Assembly (NCBI GenBank): GCA_039025235.1
Contig: JBCCOS010000009.1
Location: forward strand, 62,001-126,000
Direction of reading: 5' to 3'
Source of the DNA: MED-G105 sp039025235
GTDB taxonomy: Bacteria > Pseudomonadota > Alphaproteobacteria > Caulobacterales > Parvularculaceae
DNA: 64,000 nucleotides
The notes below the pieces were generated by a model that had not been told where the DNA came from, searched no databases, and saw only the letters and a list, made by a program, of their open reading frames with translations. This document shows, piece after piece, positions 44,696-53,993 of the stretch. The translations under genes and the position numbers were made by a program. Each line of letters starts with the position of its first letter. The first letter of the stretch is position 1.

Positions 44696-46423
44696 TTACT
44701 CTGCTGCATTTTTATAGGATAAATCCCCCGCATTTGTTTCCGTCTCTTCCGCGCTCGATATCGGCACAACATTTGTTTCCGGCGCCGCTGTGGCAGGATT
44801 GCGCGCGGCGACGGCCTCTCGCGCCAACGCATCGCGCGCCAGAGCTTCAACCTTCACATAATCGGTCTTGCCGGTGCCCAAAACAGGGACTTCATCCACT
44901 TCAATAATCTTTTTCGGCAACGCGATCTCTGCAACGCCGTGCGATTGAGCCCATAATAGCAGCGGGGAACGATCGCTCGACTTTTTATCCGTCACGAGAA
45001 TAATCTGTTCACCTCTACGCTTATCGGGCAACATCGTGGTCGCATGCATATTGTCCGGCCATACGGCGGAAGCGCAGTTCTCCGCAATGGCAAGGGAAAC
45101 CATTTCCCCGCCAATTTTTGCGAACCGCTTGATGCGTCCTCTGATTGAAATATATCCATCATCATCAACAGAGACGATATCACCCGTATCATGCCAACCA
45201 TCACGGAGCGGACGGATGACCCCTGGCGCGTCTTCGCTCACATAGCCTTTCATAATACTAGGCCCTCGAACAAAAAGCCGGCCAGCACCGTCCAAGCCTT
45301 CAACAGGTTTTAATCGATATTCCAAGGTTGGGAGAAGTGTTCCAACAGTCCCGTCGCGAATATCGCCAGGCTGATTAACGGCAACAACTGGCGAGGCTTC
45401 CGTTACACCATATCCTTCCAACACCTCAAAAGAATATTCGCGGCTTGCCATGTGCCGGGTTTCATTTTTCACACGCTCAGCACCGCACACGGCGATCCGC
45501 AAAGACTGCATGCTTTCTGCATCGCCGGCACGCATATACTGAGTGAGGAAAGTGTCAGTCGCAAAAACAATGGTCGCTCGCGAGGATTTAATCCGCTTGG
45601 GTATAATTTTGGTTTGTAAGGGCGAGGGATGTAACACCGCGGGATGGCCAACCATAATGGGCCAAAGTGTTCCGGCAGTTAATCCATAGCAATGGAACAT
45701 CGGCAAAGGATTGAAAACAATGTCAGTGTCTTGCGTTTCGACGTGCTCGTCAATTTGGTGGATATTTGAGAGAATATTGGCGTGGGACAGAACAACGCCC
45801 TTGGGCTTTCCTTCTGTCCCTGATGTAAAAAGAATGGCCCCAGGATCGTCAGGGTTTGTGTTCGCAGCCAAAAGCGCTGGAACAAGCGGGCCAACAAGAG
45901 CGCGCGCCTTGTCCAACGGGGAGAGAACTTCCTTTAGATCTTCAAGATAAATAATCTCAAGATCACCTTTCAGTGCATCAATGAGTTTTTCAAGCCCGCC
46001 AATTTCGACAAATTTCCGTGCCGTGAGGACCTTCGTCACTTTTGCGGCTTTAGCAGCCGAGATCAAGGCGCCAGCACCCGCTGTAAAGTTGAGCATTGCC
46101 GGAACACGACCGCGTGCATGCAGCGCAAGAATCGTGATCACAGCCCCTGCACCCGTCGGCAACAAAACGCCAACCGCCTCACTCTTGCATGTACGGCGCG
46201 CGATAGGCCCGCCAAGAGCAAACCCAGCACGGATCAATTCTTTATAAGTGAATTGTTTCTCATCGCCGTCAATAACAGCTAATCGATTGGAGCCAAAACG
46301 ACGACCAGCGGCAATAACCGCCTGAAAAATTGTCTTGCGCGCATTTTTGTGAATACGGCGCGCCTTTGCTTTATCAGCTGGAGCGGTATTCACGGCCACT
46401 TTACCGGCCATTCGATCAGGCAT
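44696..46423 (-). CDS. Acyl-activating AMP-dependent synthetase, Aas-like
   Basis: This 575-residue adenylate-forming enzyme probably activates a fatty acid to acyl-AMP for transfer to ACP or CoA. The P-loop motif is ILFTSGTEGKPKGVVLSH, the adenine-binding motif YGVTEASPV, and the core motif DGWHDTGDIVSVDDDGYISIRGR with RFAKIGGEMVS as hinge. The C-terminal lysine is in GTGKTDYVKVE. The sequence is closest to the synthetase half of the bifunctional lysophospholipid-acylating Aas protein, without the acyltransferase half. The last 40 residues are Ala- and Thr-rich. ATG 46423 was chosen over a GTG three codons upstream. pyrF lies just upstream. Confidence 0.85.
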   Translation of the reverse strand: MPDRMAGKVAVNTAPADKAKARRIHKNARKTIFQAVIAAGRRFGSNRLAVIDGDEKQFTYKELIRAGFALGGPIARRTCKSEAVGVLLPTGAGAVITILALHARGRVPAMLNFTAGAGALISAAKAAKVTKVLTARKFVEIGGLEKLIDALKGDLEIIYLEDLKEVLSPLDKARALVGPLVPALLAANTNPDDPGAILFTSGTEGKPKGVVLSHANILSNIHQIDEHVETQDTDIVFNPLPMFHCYGLTAGTLWPIMVGHPAVLHPSPLQTKIIPKRIKSSRATIVFATDTFLTQYMRAGDAESMQSLRIAVCGAERVKNETRHMASREYSFEVLEGYGVTEASPVVAVNQPGDIRDGTVGTLLPTLEYRLKPVEGLDGAGRLFVRGPSIMKGYVSEDAPGVIRPLRDGWHDTGDIVSVDDDGYISIRGRIKRFAKIGGEMVSLAIAENCASAVWPDNMHATTMLPDKRRGEQIILVTDKKSSDRSPLLLWAQSHGVAEIALPKKIIEVDEVPVLGTGKTDYVKVEALARDALAREAVAARNPATAAPETNVVPISSAEETETNAGDLSYKNAAE

Positions 46424-46560
46424 GGGCGTCACTCTAACGTTACATCACACAATATGGATATCGAATTGGTCAAATACGCAACGGCAACCAACGCGAAATT
46501 TTGATATGGTAGGGCGTATCAGGTTCGACAAGGCTACACCACCACGCGTCGTGAGGTGCG

Positions 46561-47265
46561 TTACGCAGTCTTCGCCATGGCTGCAACTATTTCTTGTGTC
46601 GCAGCATGCGGATCGTCCGCTTTCGTAATAGGACGACCAACAACAACATAGTTCGCACCCGCAGCACGCGCATCAGATGGCGTCGCTACGCGCTTTTGAT
46701 CATCGAGGCTTGCCCCGAGAGGACGCACGCCCGGCGTTGCAATCAGCAAAGCATCGCCAACTTCAGCGCGAATACGTGCGGCCTCTTGCGGCGATGCAAT
46801 AACCCCATCGACGCCGAGTTCGACGGCGCGCCGCGCGCGCTTCAGAACCAAATCTTCAAGCTTGATTGAATAACCGCTGGCATCGATATCGGCCTGCGAT
46901 AAGCTCGTCAGCACGGTGACCGCCATAATTTTCAGACGTGGGTCATCATCACGCCCAGCGACGGCTGCCGCCATGACGTGATCTTCTGCATGGACCGTCA
47001 AAAAATCAGTACCAAGAGCACACACTGAACGTACGCCTTTCTCGACGGTCGCGCCAATGTCATGGTATTTCAAGTCGAGAAAAACTTTCTTGCCCGACGC
47101 CGTCAGTCGCTGTGCGAGGTCAAATCCACCAATCGGCGCTAATTGATATCCAATCTTGAAGAAATTTGCAGCATCACCGATGCGATCAATGATAGTCTCT
47201 GCCTCACCAACGGTAGGCACATCTAGTGCAACAATTACGCGATCCCTATCAGGAATATTATCCAT
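46561..47265 (-). CDS. pyrF: Orotidine 5'-phosphate decarboxylase
   Basis: PyrF converts OMP to UMP, the last step of pyrimidine synthesis. The 234-residue TIM barrel has VIVALDVPT at the start, the catalytic DLKYHDIGATV (Lys-Asp pair), TVHAEDHVM, and the phosphate-binding TPGVRPLGAS and VVVGRPITKADDP. Its ATG overlaps the TAA of nth (TAATG), which indicates translational coupling. Confidence 0.97.
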   Translation of the reverse strand: MDNIPDRDRVIVALDVPTVGEAETIIDRIGDAANFFKIGYQLAPIGGFDLAQRLTASGKKVFLDLKYHDIGATVEKGVRSVCALGTDFLTVHAEDHVMAAAVAGRDDDPRLKIMAVTVLTSLSQADIDASGYSIKLEDLVLKRARRAVELGVDGVIASPQEAARIRAEVGDALLIATPGVRPLGASLDDQKRVATPSDARAAGANYVVVGRPITKADDPHAATQEIVAAMAKTA

Positions 47266-48137
47266 TAAGCATTGGCCCTTCCCTCATTAACCTCGCTCCG
47301 TTTGCCCTTCGATTGGCGAACTTCTGTTTTTGTACCGCGCTTGCGCACTGTTCGCTTACTCGTGGTCTTTCTTTTTGTCACTTTTTTCGTAACTTTTTTG
47401 GAACCTGTTTTTTTGGAATTGGTTTTTCTAGTTGAGCCTTTGCCGGAAGCAGACCTGGATCGCTTCTCTATAATGAGTTTTCCGCTCTCGTCCTCAACCG
47501 TCTTTTCTTTGTAAAGACATATGTCAATGACATTACAGCGTGGGCATTCCGGTGTTCGCGCCTTGCAGACATAACGTCCATGAAGAATAAGCCAGTTGTG
47601 GGCATGGCGCCGATAAGCATCAGGCGTCGTACGCTCCAGACCTTTTTCAACCTCCAAAGGCGTTTTGCCCGGCGCAAGCCCCGTTCGATTGGAGACCCTA
47701 AAGATATGCGTATCGACCGCGATTGTCGGTTGACCAAATGCAACATTACAAACGACGTTCGCGGTCTTGCGGCCAACACCCGGCAGCTCCTCAAGAAGAT
47801 CTCGTTCCGTCGGGACTTCGCCGTCATACTTATCAAGAAGTATTTGCGAGAGCGCGATGACGTTTTTCGCTTTGTTACGCCATAAACCAATCGTTTTGAT
47901 GTAATCGCCAAGCTTTTTCTCACCAAGCGCAACAATTTTCTCTGGCGTGTCTGCCACGTCAAACAAAGGTCCGGTTGCGCGATTAACGCCGACATCGGTC
48001 GCCTGGGCCGACAGGGTCACAGCGACAAGAAGTGTATACGGATCTTTATAACGAAGTTCAGTGTCCGGCGCGGGAACATCGGTTGATAGGACGGCATATA
48101 AATCAGATGCAGCTTGGCGTGTTAATTTACGTGGCAT
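47265..48137 (-). CDS. nth: Endonuclease III with long basic tail
   Basis: Nth removes oxidised pyrimidines and cuts at abasic sites. The standard domain (about 1-212) has the helix-hairpin-helix LPGVGRKTANVV with catalytic Lys, the catalytic Asp in VDTHIFRVSNR, and the 4Fe-4S ligands in CKARTPECPRCNVIDIC. Residues about 225-290 form an extra tail very rich in Lys, Arg, Ser and Thr (KKVTKKVTKRKTTSKRTVRK), probably disordered and DNA-binding. The tail is not part of the usual 210-220 residue enzyme. The gene is coupled to pyrF. Confidence 0.96.
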   Translation of the reverse strand: MPRKLTRQAASDLYAVLSTDVPAPDTELRYKDPYTLLVAVTLSAQATDVGVNRATGPLFDVADTPEKIVALGEKKLGDYIKTIGLWRNKAKNVIALSQILLDKYDGEVPTERDLLEELPGVGRKTANVVCNVAFGQPTIAVDTHIFRVSNRTGLAPGKTPLEVEKGLERTTPDAYRRHAHNWLILHGRYVCKARTPECPRCNVIDICLYKEKTVEDESGKLIIEKRSRSASGKGSTRKTNSKKTGSKKVTKKVTKRKTTSKRTVRKRGTKTEVRQSKGKRSEVNEGRANA

Positions 48138-48248
48138 GATTTAGTATTTTTGTGATTGGACCAGAGTAATCAAGAATAAAGGCTTATACGACGATTTGCG
48201 GCAAACAAGGCTTGGAAAAACGGCGCTCTTGAAGAGGGATTCTTTGAC

Positions 48249-48289
48249 GCATGGTGCATGAAATAGGACTAATGCGCCATGCCGTAAAT
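48249..48289. repeat. Small hairpin repeat, family C copy 2
   Basis: GCATGGTGCAT and ATGCGCCATGC pair around GAAATAGGACTA. The GCATGAAATAGGA core is shared with the copy at 14506-14543. It lies between nth and the DUF2244 gene, next to a decayed family A arm (CATTTCCAGC). Confidence 0.65.
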
Positions 48290-48308
48290 CATTTCCAGCT
48301 AAACTGGT

Positions 48309-48380
48309 GACTGGCCCACGCACAAAGACCGGCCCAGGCACTAAGACCGGCCCAGGCACTAAGACCGGCCCAGGCACTAG
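48309..48380. repeat. 18-base tandem repeat
   Basis: Three consecutive near-identical units (GACCGGCCCAGGCACTAA at 48327, 48345 and 48363), preceded by a degenerate unit. Because the unit is a multiple of three it keeps a minus-strand frame open (LVPGPV repeats), which I do not take as a gene. Confidence 0.85.
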
Positions 48381-48541
48381 GAAATCTGTAAATATTTGAC
48401 TAAATTTAATTCTCGCGTGAATTGGCACCATTCGCCGCAATTTATTTTTCAGATTCTCCCGTTATTTTATCGAGAAGAATATTCAACAGATCCATGACCT
48501 CTTCTTCTCCGCTCTCTAGACGATCCCGCACGATTGAGGAC

Positions 48542-49060
48542 ATGCGCCCCGACGCGATTGGGCGCGTGCGATATGAGAGGCCCCCGGCGTTAGCCCGGAC
48601 AGAAGAGGGCGTGTTCGACGCGCTTTTGTACCCAAACCGGTCCCTGCCGCCAGTGGGTTTTGCCCTGGTGATGGGGGTGGTGATCGCCGTCAACCTGACG
48701 CTCGGCATCTATTTTACAACCATTGGCGCCTGGCCAGTGCTTGGCTTTTGCGGGCTGGATGTGCTTCTTGTATGGTTGGCGTTTAAGATCAGCTATCGCC
48801 AAGGGCGCTTGCATGAACGCGTTCGACTAAAAGACGGGGCGTTATATGTTTCTCGCGTTTTGCCCTCTGGCCATGAGTCGCGCTGGCGGATGCCAGCCCT
48901 TTGGGTCAAGGTGCATGTGGATAACCCAAATGCCCATCACGCCACGGTTAGAGTGGTCTGCAAAGGCCGGACGCTTATTCTCGGCGCATTCCTTTCTCCA
49001 AAAGAACGTGACGCGTTTGCAAATGCGCTCAAAACGGCCCTTGATAATGCTCGGATCTAA
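48542..49060 (+). CDS. DUF2244 domain membrane protein
   Basis: A small integral membrane protein of unknown function, 172 residues from the chosen ATG. Features are the LLYPNRSLPPVGFALVMG motif near residue 35, two adjacent membrane helices (about 42-65 and 70-88), and a cytoplasmic beta-rich part with SRWRMPALWVKV and LGAFLSPKERDAFANAL typical of DUF2244. Neither ATG 48494 nor 48542 has a strong ribosome site; 48542 fits the family length better. It is divergent from nth. Confidence 0.75.
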   Translation: MRPDAIGRVRYERPPALARTEEGVFDALLYPNRSLPPVGFALVMGVVIAVNLTLGIYFTTIGAWPVLGFCGLDVLLVWLAFKISYRQGRLHERVRLKDGALYVSRVLPSGHESRWRMPALWVKVHVDNPNAHHATVRVVCKGRTLILGAFLSPKERDAFANALKTALDNARI

Positions 49061-49250
49061 CCGCTAGCTATCGGAGCGAGATCCTCACCGAATCCCGAAC
49101 GGGCAAAATTCTCAAACATGCTCATTGAAAAGGATAGCAGCAAGCGCCATGCTGCCCGTGTTTGGTTTCACGCGTGTCGGACATTACGGATGATCACTGA
49201 AATATGACGCGCTTTCGCAATAAAGCACTCATGCGTTCTGGTGTTATTTG

Positions 49251-49802
49251 ATGTTTGTGTTCTTTACTAGCGTTTTCATTTTTATTGGTCTTCTTGGTAT
49301 GGCCTATTGGGGCTGGTCAAAACGGATTCAAGCGGAAATAGCCATTGGCGCAGAAACGACCTGGGACACGTTTCAAAAGAACGAACCAGCGTTCGTTGAA
49401 CATCTCGATCGCGAACGCTTCACGGCTCATTACGCCCGCGCGCACTTTCCCCGCTTTCCGAAATATGCCCTTGTAACCATCACAGGATTTGCCCTGGCCC
49501 TACCGGCGGTGTTCGCCCTCCTCAGCGGTATTCTTTGGATTCTGGACGCCCTTGGCCTGACCGCAGAACCGGCGGAACTTGCCAAATATGTTCCCATCGG
49601 CGAAGCGCAAACAACCTTAGGCCAAGCCCAACGCGAAGAAATGGCGCTTTATCTCGCAAAGAATTTTGCCGGGTTTTACTATTTCTTTGGCGTGATTTTG
49701 TCCTGGGTGGGTGTCGCCGCTATTTCCATGCGGTATTACCACGCCCGCCGACCTGGCCATTTGCGCGACGAGATCATCAGAACGCGCGACGGCGGAAATT
49801 GA
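49251..49802 (+). CDS. Membrane protein of unknown function
   Basis: 183 residues with an N-terminal membrane helix (about 2-22), a polar stretch (AEIAIGAETTWDTFQKNEP), a second helix pair (about 74-98) and a C-terminal helix (about 142-160, FYYFFGVILSWVGVAA). I do not recognise the family. An ATG at 49251 directly follows a TTG, and the ribosome site is poor. It follows the DUF2244 gene after 190 bases on the same strand. Confidence 0.65.
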   Translation: MFVFFTSVFIFIGLLGMAYWGWSKRIQAEIAIGAETTWDTFQKNEPAFVEHLDRERFTAHYARAHFPRFPKYALVTITGFALALPAVFALLSGILWILDALGLTAEPAELAKYVPIGEAQTTLGQAQREEMALYLAKNFAGFYYFFGVILSWVGVAAISMRYYHARRPGHLRDEIIRTRDGGN

Positions 49803-50182
49803 AAATCTCTATTTTTAGGAGCGACAAAGGGCGAGATATCCATTGAGATACACCGATCAATCTCCATCGCCTTGCCCTTGGTAGAACCAAGTAAAACCTG
49901 GCCTTTCTCAAACAGGAAGTATTTTGGCCAACGGTCGTCGCGAAAACCTACCATCAAACAGATCTCCAAGTGTCTTGCGCCAGGCGTAGCTGTGCTGGAT
50001 TATCGGTTTGTTAAGCGGGGGACATCATGATCGATATCGTCAATTCATCACCCGGCGCATTCCGCGCTATAACTTCGGTGAGTCCGAATTTTCTATGAGA
50101 GCCGTTCTTTACCCCACAGTGGTTTTTTCCCGAGGGAATTTTTTACCGGGCGACTTTTTTATTAGGCGAGTGAGGAGGAGCT
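49803..50182. other. Intergenic region before the ABC exporter
   Basis: A 380-base region. A 23-codon frame (50027-50098) with GGGGGA upstream is its only plausible ORF. A minus-strand frame (49736-49969) shows no recognisable domain. The last 100 bases are GC-poor with T-runs and probably hold the promoter of the ABC genes. Confidence 0.4.
50027..50098 (+). CDS. Possible 23-residue leader ORF
   Basis: A short frame, MIDIVNSSPGAFRAITSVSP plus three residues, starts six bases after GGGGGA, 85 bases before the ABC ATPase gene. The good ribosome site is the only support; it may be a leader peptide or chance. Confidence 0.25.
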   Translation: MIDIVNSSPGAFRAITSVSPNFL

Positions 50183-51565
50183 ATGGCGCGCAATACGGCG
50201 CAGCACTGCCAGTCACGAAACGGCGAAAGCGAAACGGTCACCGCCACCTCAACTCACGTTTCAGATCACGTTTTGGCAAAACCAGATAACTCAAAACTTG
50301 TGAATGCTGACCCGGACCCAACCCATGTGAACTCAATTGGCGCTATGCCAGTTGGAGCAGAAACAGGTGGAGCAAAATCAGCCGGAACAAAGTCAGTCAG
50401 GTCAAAGTCCATGGGCGCAGGGCCCGTCGTCATCGATCAACGCGCTGAACTGCTTAAGGCATTGTCAAAAGCCCTGCCAACCGCCACTTCCAGTAACCTT
50501 ATGGCAAAGACAAGTTCAGAGACGATACTCGGCCGATCCCGTGAAAACACCATCACTGAGACAAGAATGCGCCCCCATGAGCGCGAAAACGCGCTCAGCC
50601 TCGCTGGTGTCTATAAAGAATTTGGGGGCTTTTCTGCCGTAAAAGGGCTCAATTTTGATGTGCGCAAAGGCGAGATTTTCGGATTTCTCGGCCCGAATGG
50701 CGCCGGAAAGACCACGACCCTGCGCATGATCCTTGAAATCGTGCCTCTGACAAAAGGCACGATCAGTGTGCTCGGCTCGACTTCAGCGATCGCGGTGCGT
50801 CACCGAATTGGCTATCTGCCAGAAGAACGCGGTCTCTACCGGAAAATGCGGGCAGCAGAATCGATTGCCTATTTTGCGCAATTGCGCGGCGTCACCCGTA
50901 AAGAAGCCCGCAAACGGGCAGATGCCCTGCTCGAGCAGTTTGGACTTGGCGAATTTGCGCGCTCGAAAAATGAAGCCCTTTCGAAGGGGATGGCACAAAA
51001 AGTACAGCTACTTGCCACAATTGCCCATGACCCGGAACTCTTGATCCTCGATGAGCCTTTTTCCGGGCTTGACCCCATCAATCAGAAAACACTGGAAGAT
51101 CTGATTGCCGCCATGCAAGCCGCTGGCAAAACGATCATCTTTTCAACCCACGTTATGGAGCATGCGGAGCGTCTGTGTGATCGCTTTTTGATCCTAGCGA
51201 AAGGCGAAAAACGCTTTGAAGGCGACTTGACGCAAGCGCGTGCCCTGATGCCATCGCGCCTGACCATCCAAACCTCGGCGTCACCCGAAAAGCTATCACA
51301 AATGCAAGGCGTCAACGCAATCACGCGCCTGTCAGGCGACACCCATGCGGATGACAATGATGCGATGTTCCGCATTGACCTATCAAGCGATGGGAACGCC
51401 CATTCATTTTTAAAGGCCGCCTTCGCAGCAGACGTAGCGATCAAAAAGTTCGATGCCGCAAATGCGTCTTTGCACGATATCTTTGTCGCTCTTGTCAAAG
51501 ACGCTGATGGGCAATCAGACCCCAAACCGGCCATCCCGCCAATCCAGAAGAGTAACAACCAATGA
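50183..51565 (+). CDS. ABC exporter ATPase, NatA-like, with long N-terminal extension
   Basis: This 460-residue ATPase should drive the permease encoded next. Residues 1 to about 132 are a polar, low-complexity extension (repeats such as GAETGGAKSAGTKSVRSKSM) that ABC ATPases normally lack. The ATPase domain follows: Walker A GPNGAGKTTT, signature ALSKGMAQKVQL, Walker B LLILDEPFSGLD, and His switch STHVMEHAE. A C-terminal domain of about 90 residues is like those of COG4152 sodium or drug exporters. A strong GAGGAGG precedes the ATG at 50183, which supports the long form. It overlaps the permease gene by four bases (ATGA). Confidence 0.9.
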   Translation: MARNTAQHCQSRNGESETVTATSTHVSDHVLAKPDNSKLVNADPDPTHVNSIGAMPVGAETGGAKSAGTKSVRSKSMGAGPVVIDQRAELLKALSKALPTATSSNLMAKTSSETILGRSRENTITETRMRPHERENALSLAGVYKEFGGFSAVKGLNFDVRKGEIFGFLGPNGAGKTTTLRMILEIVPLTKGTISVLGSTSAIAVRHRIGYLPEERGLYRKMRAAESIAYFAQLRGVTRKEARKRADALLEQFGLGEFARSKNEALSKGMAQKVQLLATIAHDPELLILDEPFSGLDPINQKTLEDLIAAMQAAGKTIIFSTHVMEHAERLCDRFLILAKGEKRFEGDLTQARALMPSRLTIQTSASPEKLSQMQGVNAITRLSGDTHADDNDAMFRIDLSSDGNAHSFLKAAFAADVAIKKFDAANASLHDIFVALVKDADGQSDPKPAIPPIQKSNNQ

Positions 51566-53136
51566 GCCCGATATTCCTGGTCGCTTGGCGCGAATATAAA
51601 CAATATGTTTTCTCACGTGGCTTCATCCTGCTCCTTGTCATGCTGCCGATCCTGATGGTGGCCGGTGCGTTTTTACTATCGATTATCGAAAATGCACGGC
51701 CACAACGGGCTTATGTCATTTATGATGCGACGGGCGGCGACTATGCAGCACGGATTGAAGACGAGATCGAAAAGCAATACGCTCGGGAAAAACTAGCGGC
51801 ATGGGAAGTCTATCTTCTGACCGCGGTTGATCGAAATATCACGACCCCCGAAGACATTCCTTTCCCCTTTGGATCTAGCGATATCACCCATGGGCGCATA
51901 TCTGCCTTCGAGAAGGCTGGCGGATTTGAAGCGGCACAGTTAGCCGTACAGAAATATTTACGCATGGGCACGCCGGCATTCATGCCGCCCAAACCACAGT
52001 TTCTAAAAGCGGCGCTTCCACAAGAAATTGCGAACGCGGGCTCAATGGAAAAAGCCGCAGAAGGGTTGACGCCTTATCTTCGCGGTGAAAAAGCCTTGCC
52101 TGGCGCGATAAATGGTCGGCTCTTTGCCGCGATCCTGATCCCCGAGGCGTTTTCTGCGCGCCAACCAGAAGGCAGCAATGACGATAGTAATGATACCACG
52201 TCCACGGATCGTCGCTCACTCAATGAAGCAGAATATTGGAGTGATAATGTCACCGATCCCACCCTTGAACTGGCGGTGAAGCGTGCTTTGCAATCGGTGT
52301 TGCGCAAGCGTGAAGCCGCCCGGCTCGGTTTACGGGATGCGGACCTTGAACGAATTGCCGACATCGATGCGCCAGTGAAAATGTTCACCCCGAAAGAGGA
52401 TCTCACCAATGCAGAAGTTGACACCGGCGATCGTCTCGAACGCGTCGTCCTTCCTGGTGTGCTTACCTATGTCTTATTGGTGGTGATCTTTGCGGTCGGC
52501 AATCCGTTGTTAACGAATACCATTGAGGAGCGATCCAATAAAATCGTTGAGGTGCTGTTATCGTCCGTCACGGCGCATGAACTGATGATGGGAAAGCTCA
52601 TCGGGATTGCCGCTGTCGGATTAACGATGCCAGCCATTGGGCTCATTGGCACCGTCGTCGCCAGCTTTTCAGGTGGACCCGCCTCCGATGCTATGAGTGA
52701 GGGCGTTGGCGCGCTATTGAACTCCAACCTTTTACCGATCTTTCTTTTTTACTTTCTGGCAGCCTATATCATTTATGCCATGCTCTTCCTGGTCATTGGC
52801 GCCCTGTCGAATTCGATACAGGACGCGCAAACCTATATGGGCCCCCTTATGTTGTTGGTCTTCGCGCCAACGCCGTTCGTCATCATGGTATTTCAAAATC
52901 CGAACGGATTAGTCGCATCAGTTCTAACCTGGATCCCTATCTATACGCCCTATGCTGTCATGTTGCGCGCCGCGTCCGAGCCGCCAATGGGGGAGATCAT
53001 CGGCGCCACCTGCCTGATGTTGGCCTTTGCATTTGTTCTTGTGCAGATCATGGGCCGCGTCTTTAAGAATGCGATCCTGAATGCCTCGCCGCCGAAAGTG
53101 CGAGAAATATGGCGCCTTGCAAAAGTCGACGCATAG
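51562..53136 (+). CDS. ABC-2 type exporter permease, NatB-like
   Basis: This 524-residue partner of the preceding ATPase belongs to the ABC-2/COG1668 permeases. One N-terminal helix (about 18-42) is followed by a large extracytoplasmic domain (about 45-285) and a C-terminal bundle of about five helices from LPGVLTYVLLVVIFAVGNPLL, with the conserved NTIEERSNKIVEVLLSSVTAHELMMGKL. Known relatives export Na+ or drugs. The nearby Mrp operon is a cation antiporter, so a Na+ role would fit, but this is inference. Confidence 0.88.
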   Translation: MSPIFLVAWREYKQYVFSRGFILLLVMLPILMVAGAFLLSIIENARPQRAYVIYDATGGDYAARIEDEIEKQYAREKLAAWEVYLLTAVDRNITTPEDIPFPFGSSDITHGRISAFEKAGGFEAAQLAVQKYLRMGTPAFMPPKPQFLKAALPQEIANAGSMEKAAEGLTPYLRGEKALPGAINGRLFAAILIPEAFSARQPEGSNDDSNDTTSTDRRSLNEAEYWSDNVTDPTLELAVKRALQSVLRKREAARLGLRDADLERIADIDAPVKMFTPKEDLTNAEVDTGDRLERVVLPGVLTYVLLVVIFAVGNPLLTNTIEERSNKIVEVLLSSVTAHELMMGKLIGIAAVGLTMPAIGLIGTVVASFSGGPASDAMSEGVGALLNSNLLPIFLFYFLAAYIIYAMLFLVIGALSNSIQDAQTYMGPLMLLVFAPTPFVIMVFQNPNGLVASVLTWIPIYTPYAVMLRAASEPPMGEIIGATCLMLAFAFVLVQIMGRVFKNAILNASPPKVREIWRLAKVDA

Positions 53137-53237
53137 ACTGTTGTTCGGCAACGCCATCAGATGCCGGTCCCGTTTAATCGCATCACCATGAGAACGGCAA
53201 TCCGAACGGGGATCCAAACCACAATCCACCAATCACT

Positions 53238-53276
53238 CTTTTTAACAGCGAATGGTTCACACGTCGCTTGGAAATG
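53238..53276 (-). repeat. Remnant of a family A hairpin
   Basis: On the minus strand: GCATTTCC, then inner stem AGCGA/TCGCT around CGTGTGAACCAT, then GTTAA, but the right outer arm is lost. The inner stem differs from other copies and still pairs. It lies between the exporter and the Mrp operon; the remainder of 53137-53426 shows no gene. Confidence 0.6.
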
Positions 53277-53426
53277 CTATCGTACAGCGTCTTTATTCAC
53301 GGCAGCACTTTACGGATTGAATGTCCTTTTCTAAAACCAAATGAAAATAAGCACCCAACGTGGACCGCATTTAGCCTTAAGTGCATCGCCGAGTGGGGAT
53401 TAATCTCAAAGGACCCCTTAAGACGA

Positions 53427-53993
53427 ATGTCGCGCCTCGTTATCCTCGTCGTCGCGCTGAGCGGCCTATGGTTGCTTCTGTCTGGTTACTTCACGAAGCC
53501 ACTTTTGCTTGGCTTTGGCGTCGTGTCCGTGATCCTCTCGGTCTATCTTGCGGTGCGGGCTGGCGTGCTCGATGGCGAAGGCGTTCCCGACGGACTGATG
53601 CCACGCGTTTTCGGCTATTGGTGGTGGCTATTCTTTGAAATCGGCAAGGCTAACCTCGTGGTCGCCCGCCATGCACTCGCCATAAACCCAAAGCTCTCTC
53701 CGAAGGTTATCAAAGTAAAATCACCAACGCGAACCAATGCGGGTCTTGCAACCTTTTGCAACTCAGTGACCCTTACCCCGGGCACGGTCACGATCGATTT
53801 GGAGCCGGATTATTTCGTGGTCCATGCCCTTACCGAAGAATGCGCCGATGAAGCCGCGATAGACGAAATGGGACGGCGGGTTGCAGCACTAGAAGGACCA
53901 CCCGCTTTAGGGGAATACTCGCCAGCGATCGAAGCGGCAAATTCAAACCCATCATCTAAAAACGCGACGCCACCCTCAGGGGGCACGGAATGA
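53427..53993 (+). CDS. mrpE: Mrp-type Na+/H+ antiporter subunit E
   Basis: First gene of the Mrp operon, 188 residues. Two helices lie at the N-terminus (about 2-38), then a family region with ARHALAINPKLSPKVIKVKS, FCNSVTLTPGTVTIDLEPDYFVVHAL and a polar tail longer than usual. MrpE supports assembly or stability of the complex. The ATG at 53427 fits the family start. It overlaps mrpF by four bases. Confidence 0.92.
   Translation: MSRLVILVVALSGLWLLLSGYFTKPLLLGFGVVSVILSVYLAVRAGVLDGEGVPDGLMPRVFGYWWWLFFEIGKANLVVARHALAINPKLSPKVIKVKSPTRTNAGLATFCNSVTLTPGTVTIDLEPDYFVVHALTEECADEAAIDEMGRRVAALEGPPALGEYSPAIEAANSNPSSKNATPPSGGTE

Noticed and set aside
48141..48440. Minus-strand frame with LVPGPV repeats
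   Set aside because: The frame is held open by an 18-base tandem repeat and contains a family C hairpin; no start signal or domain.
49736..49969. Minus-strand frame of 77 codons before the ABC exporter
   Set aside because: It overlaps the 3' end of the preceding gene and matches nothing I recognise.
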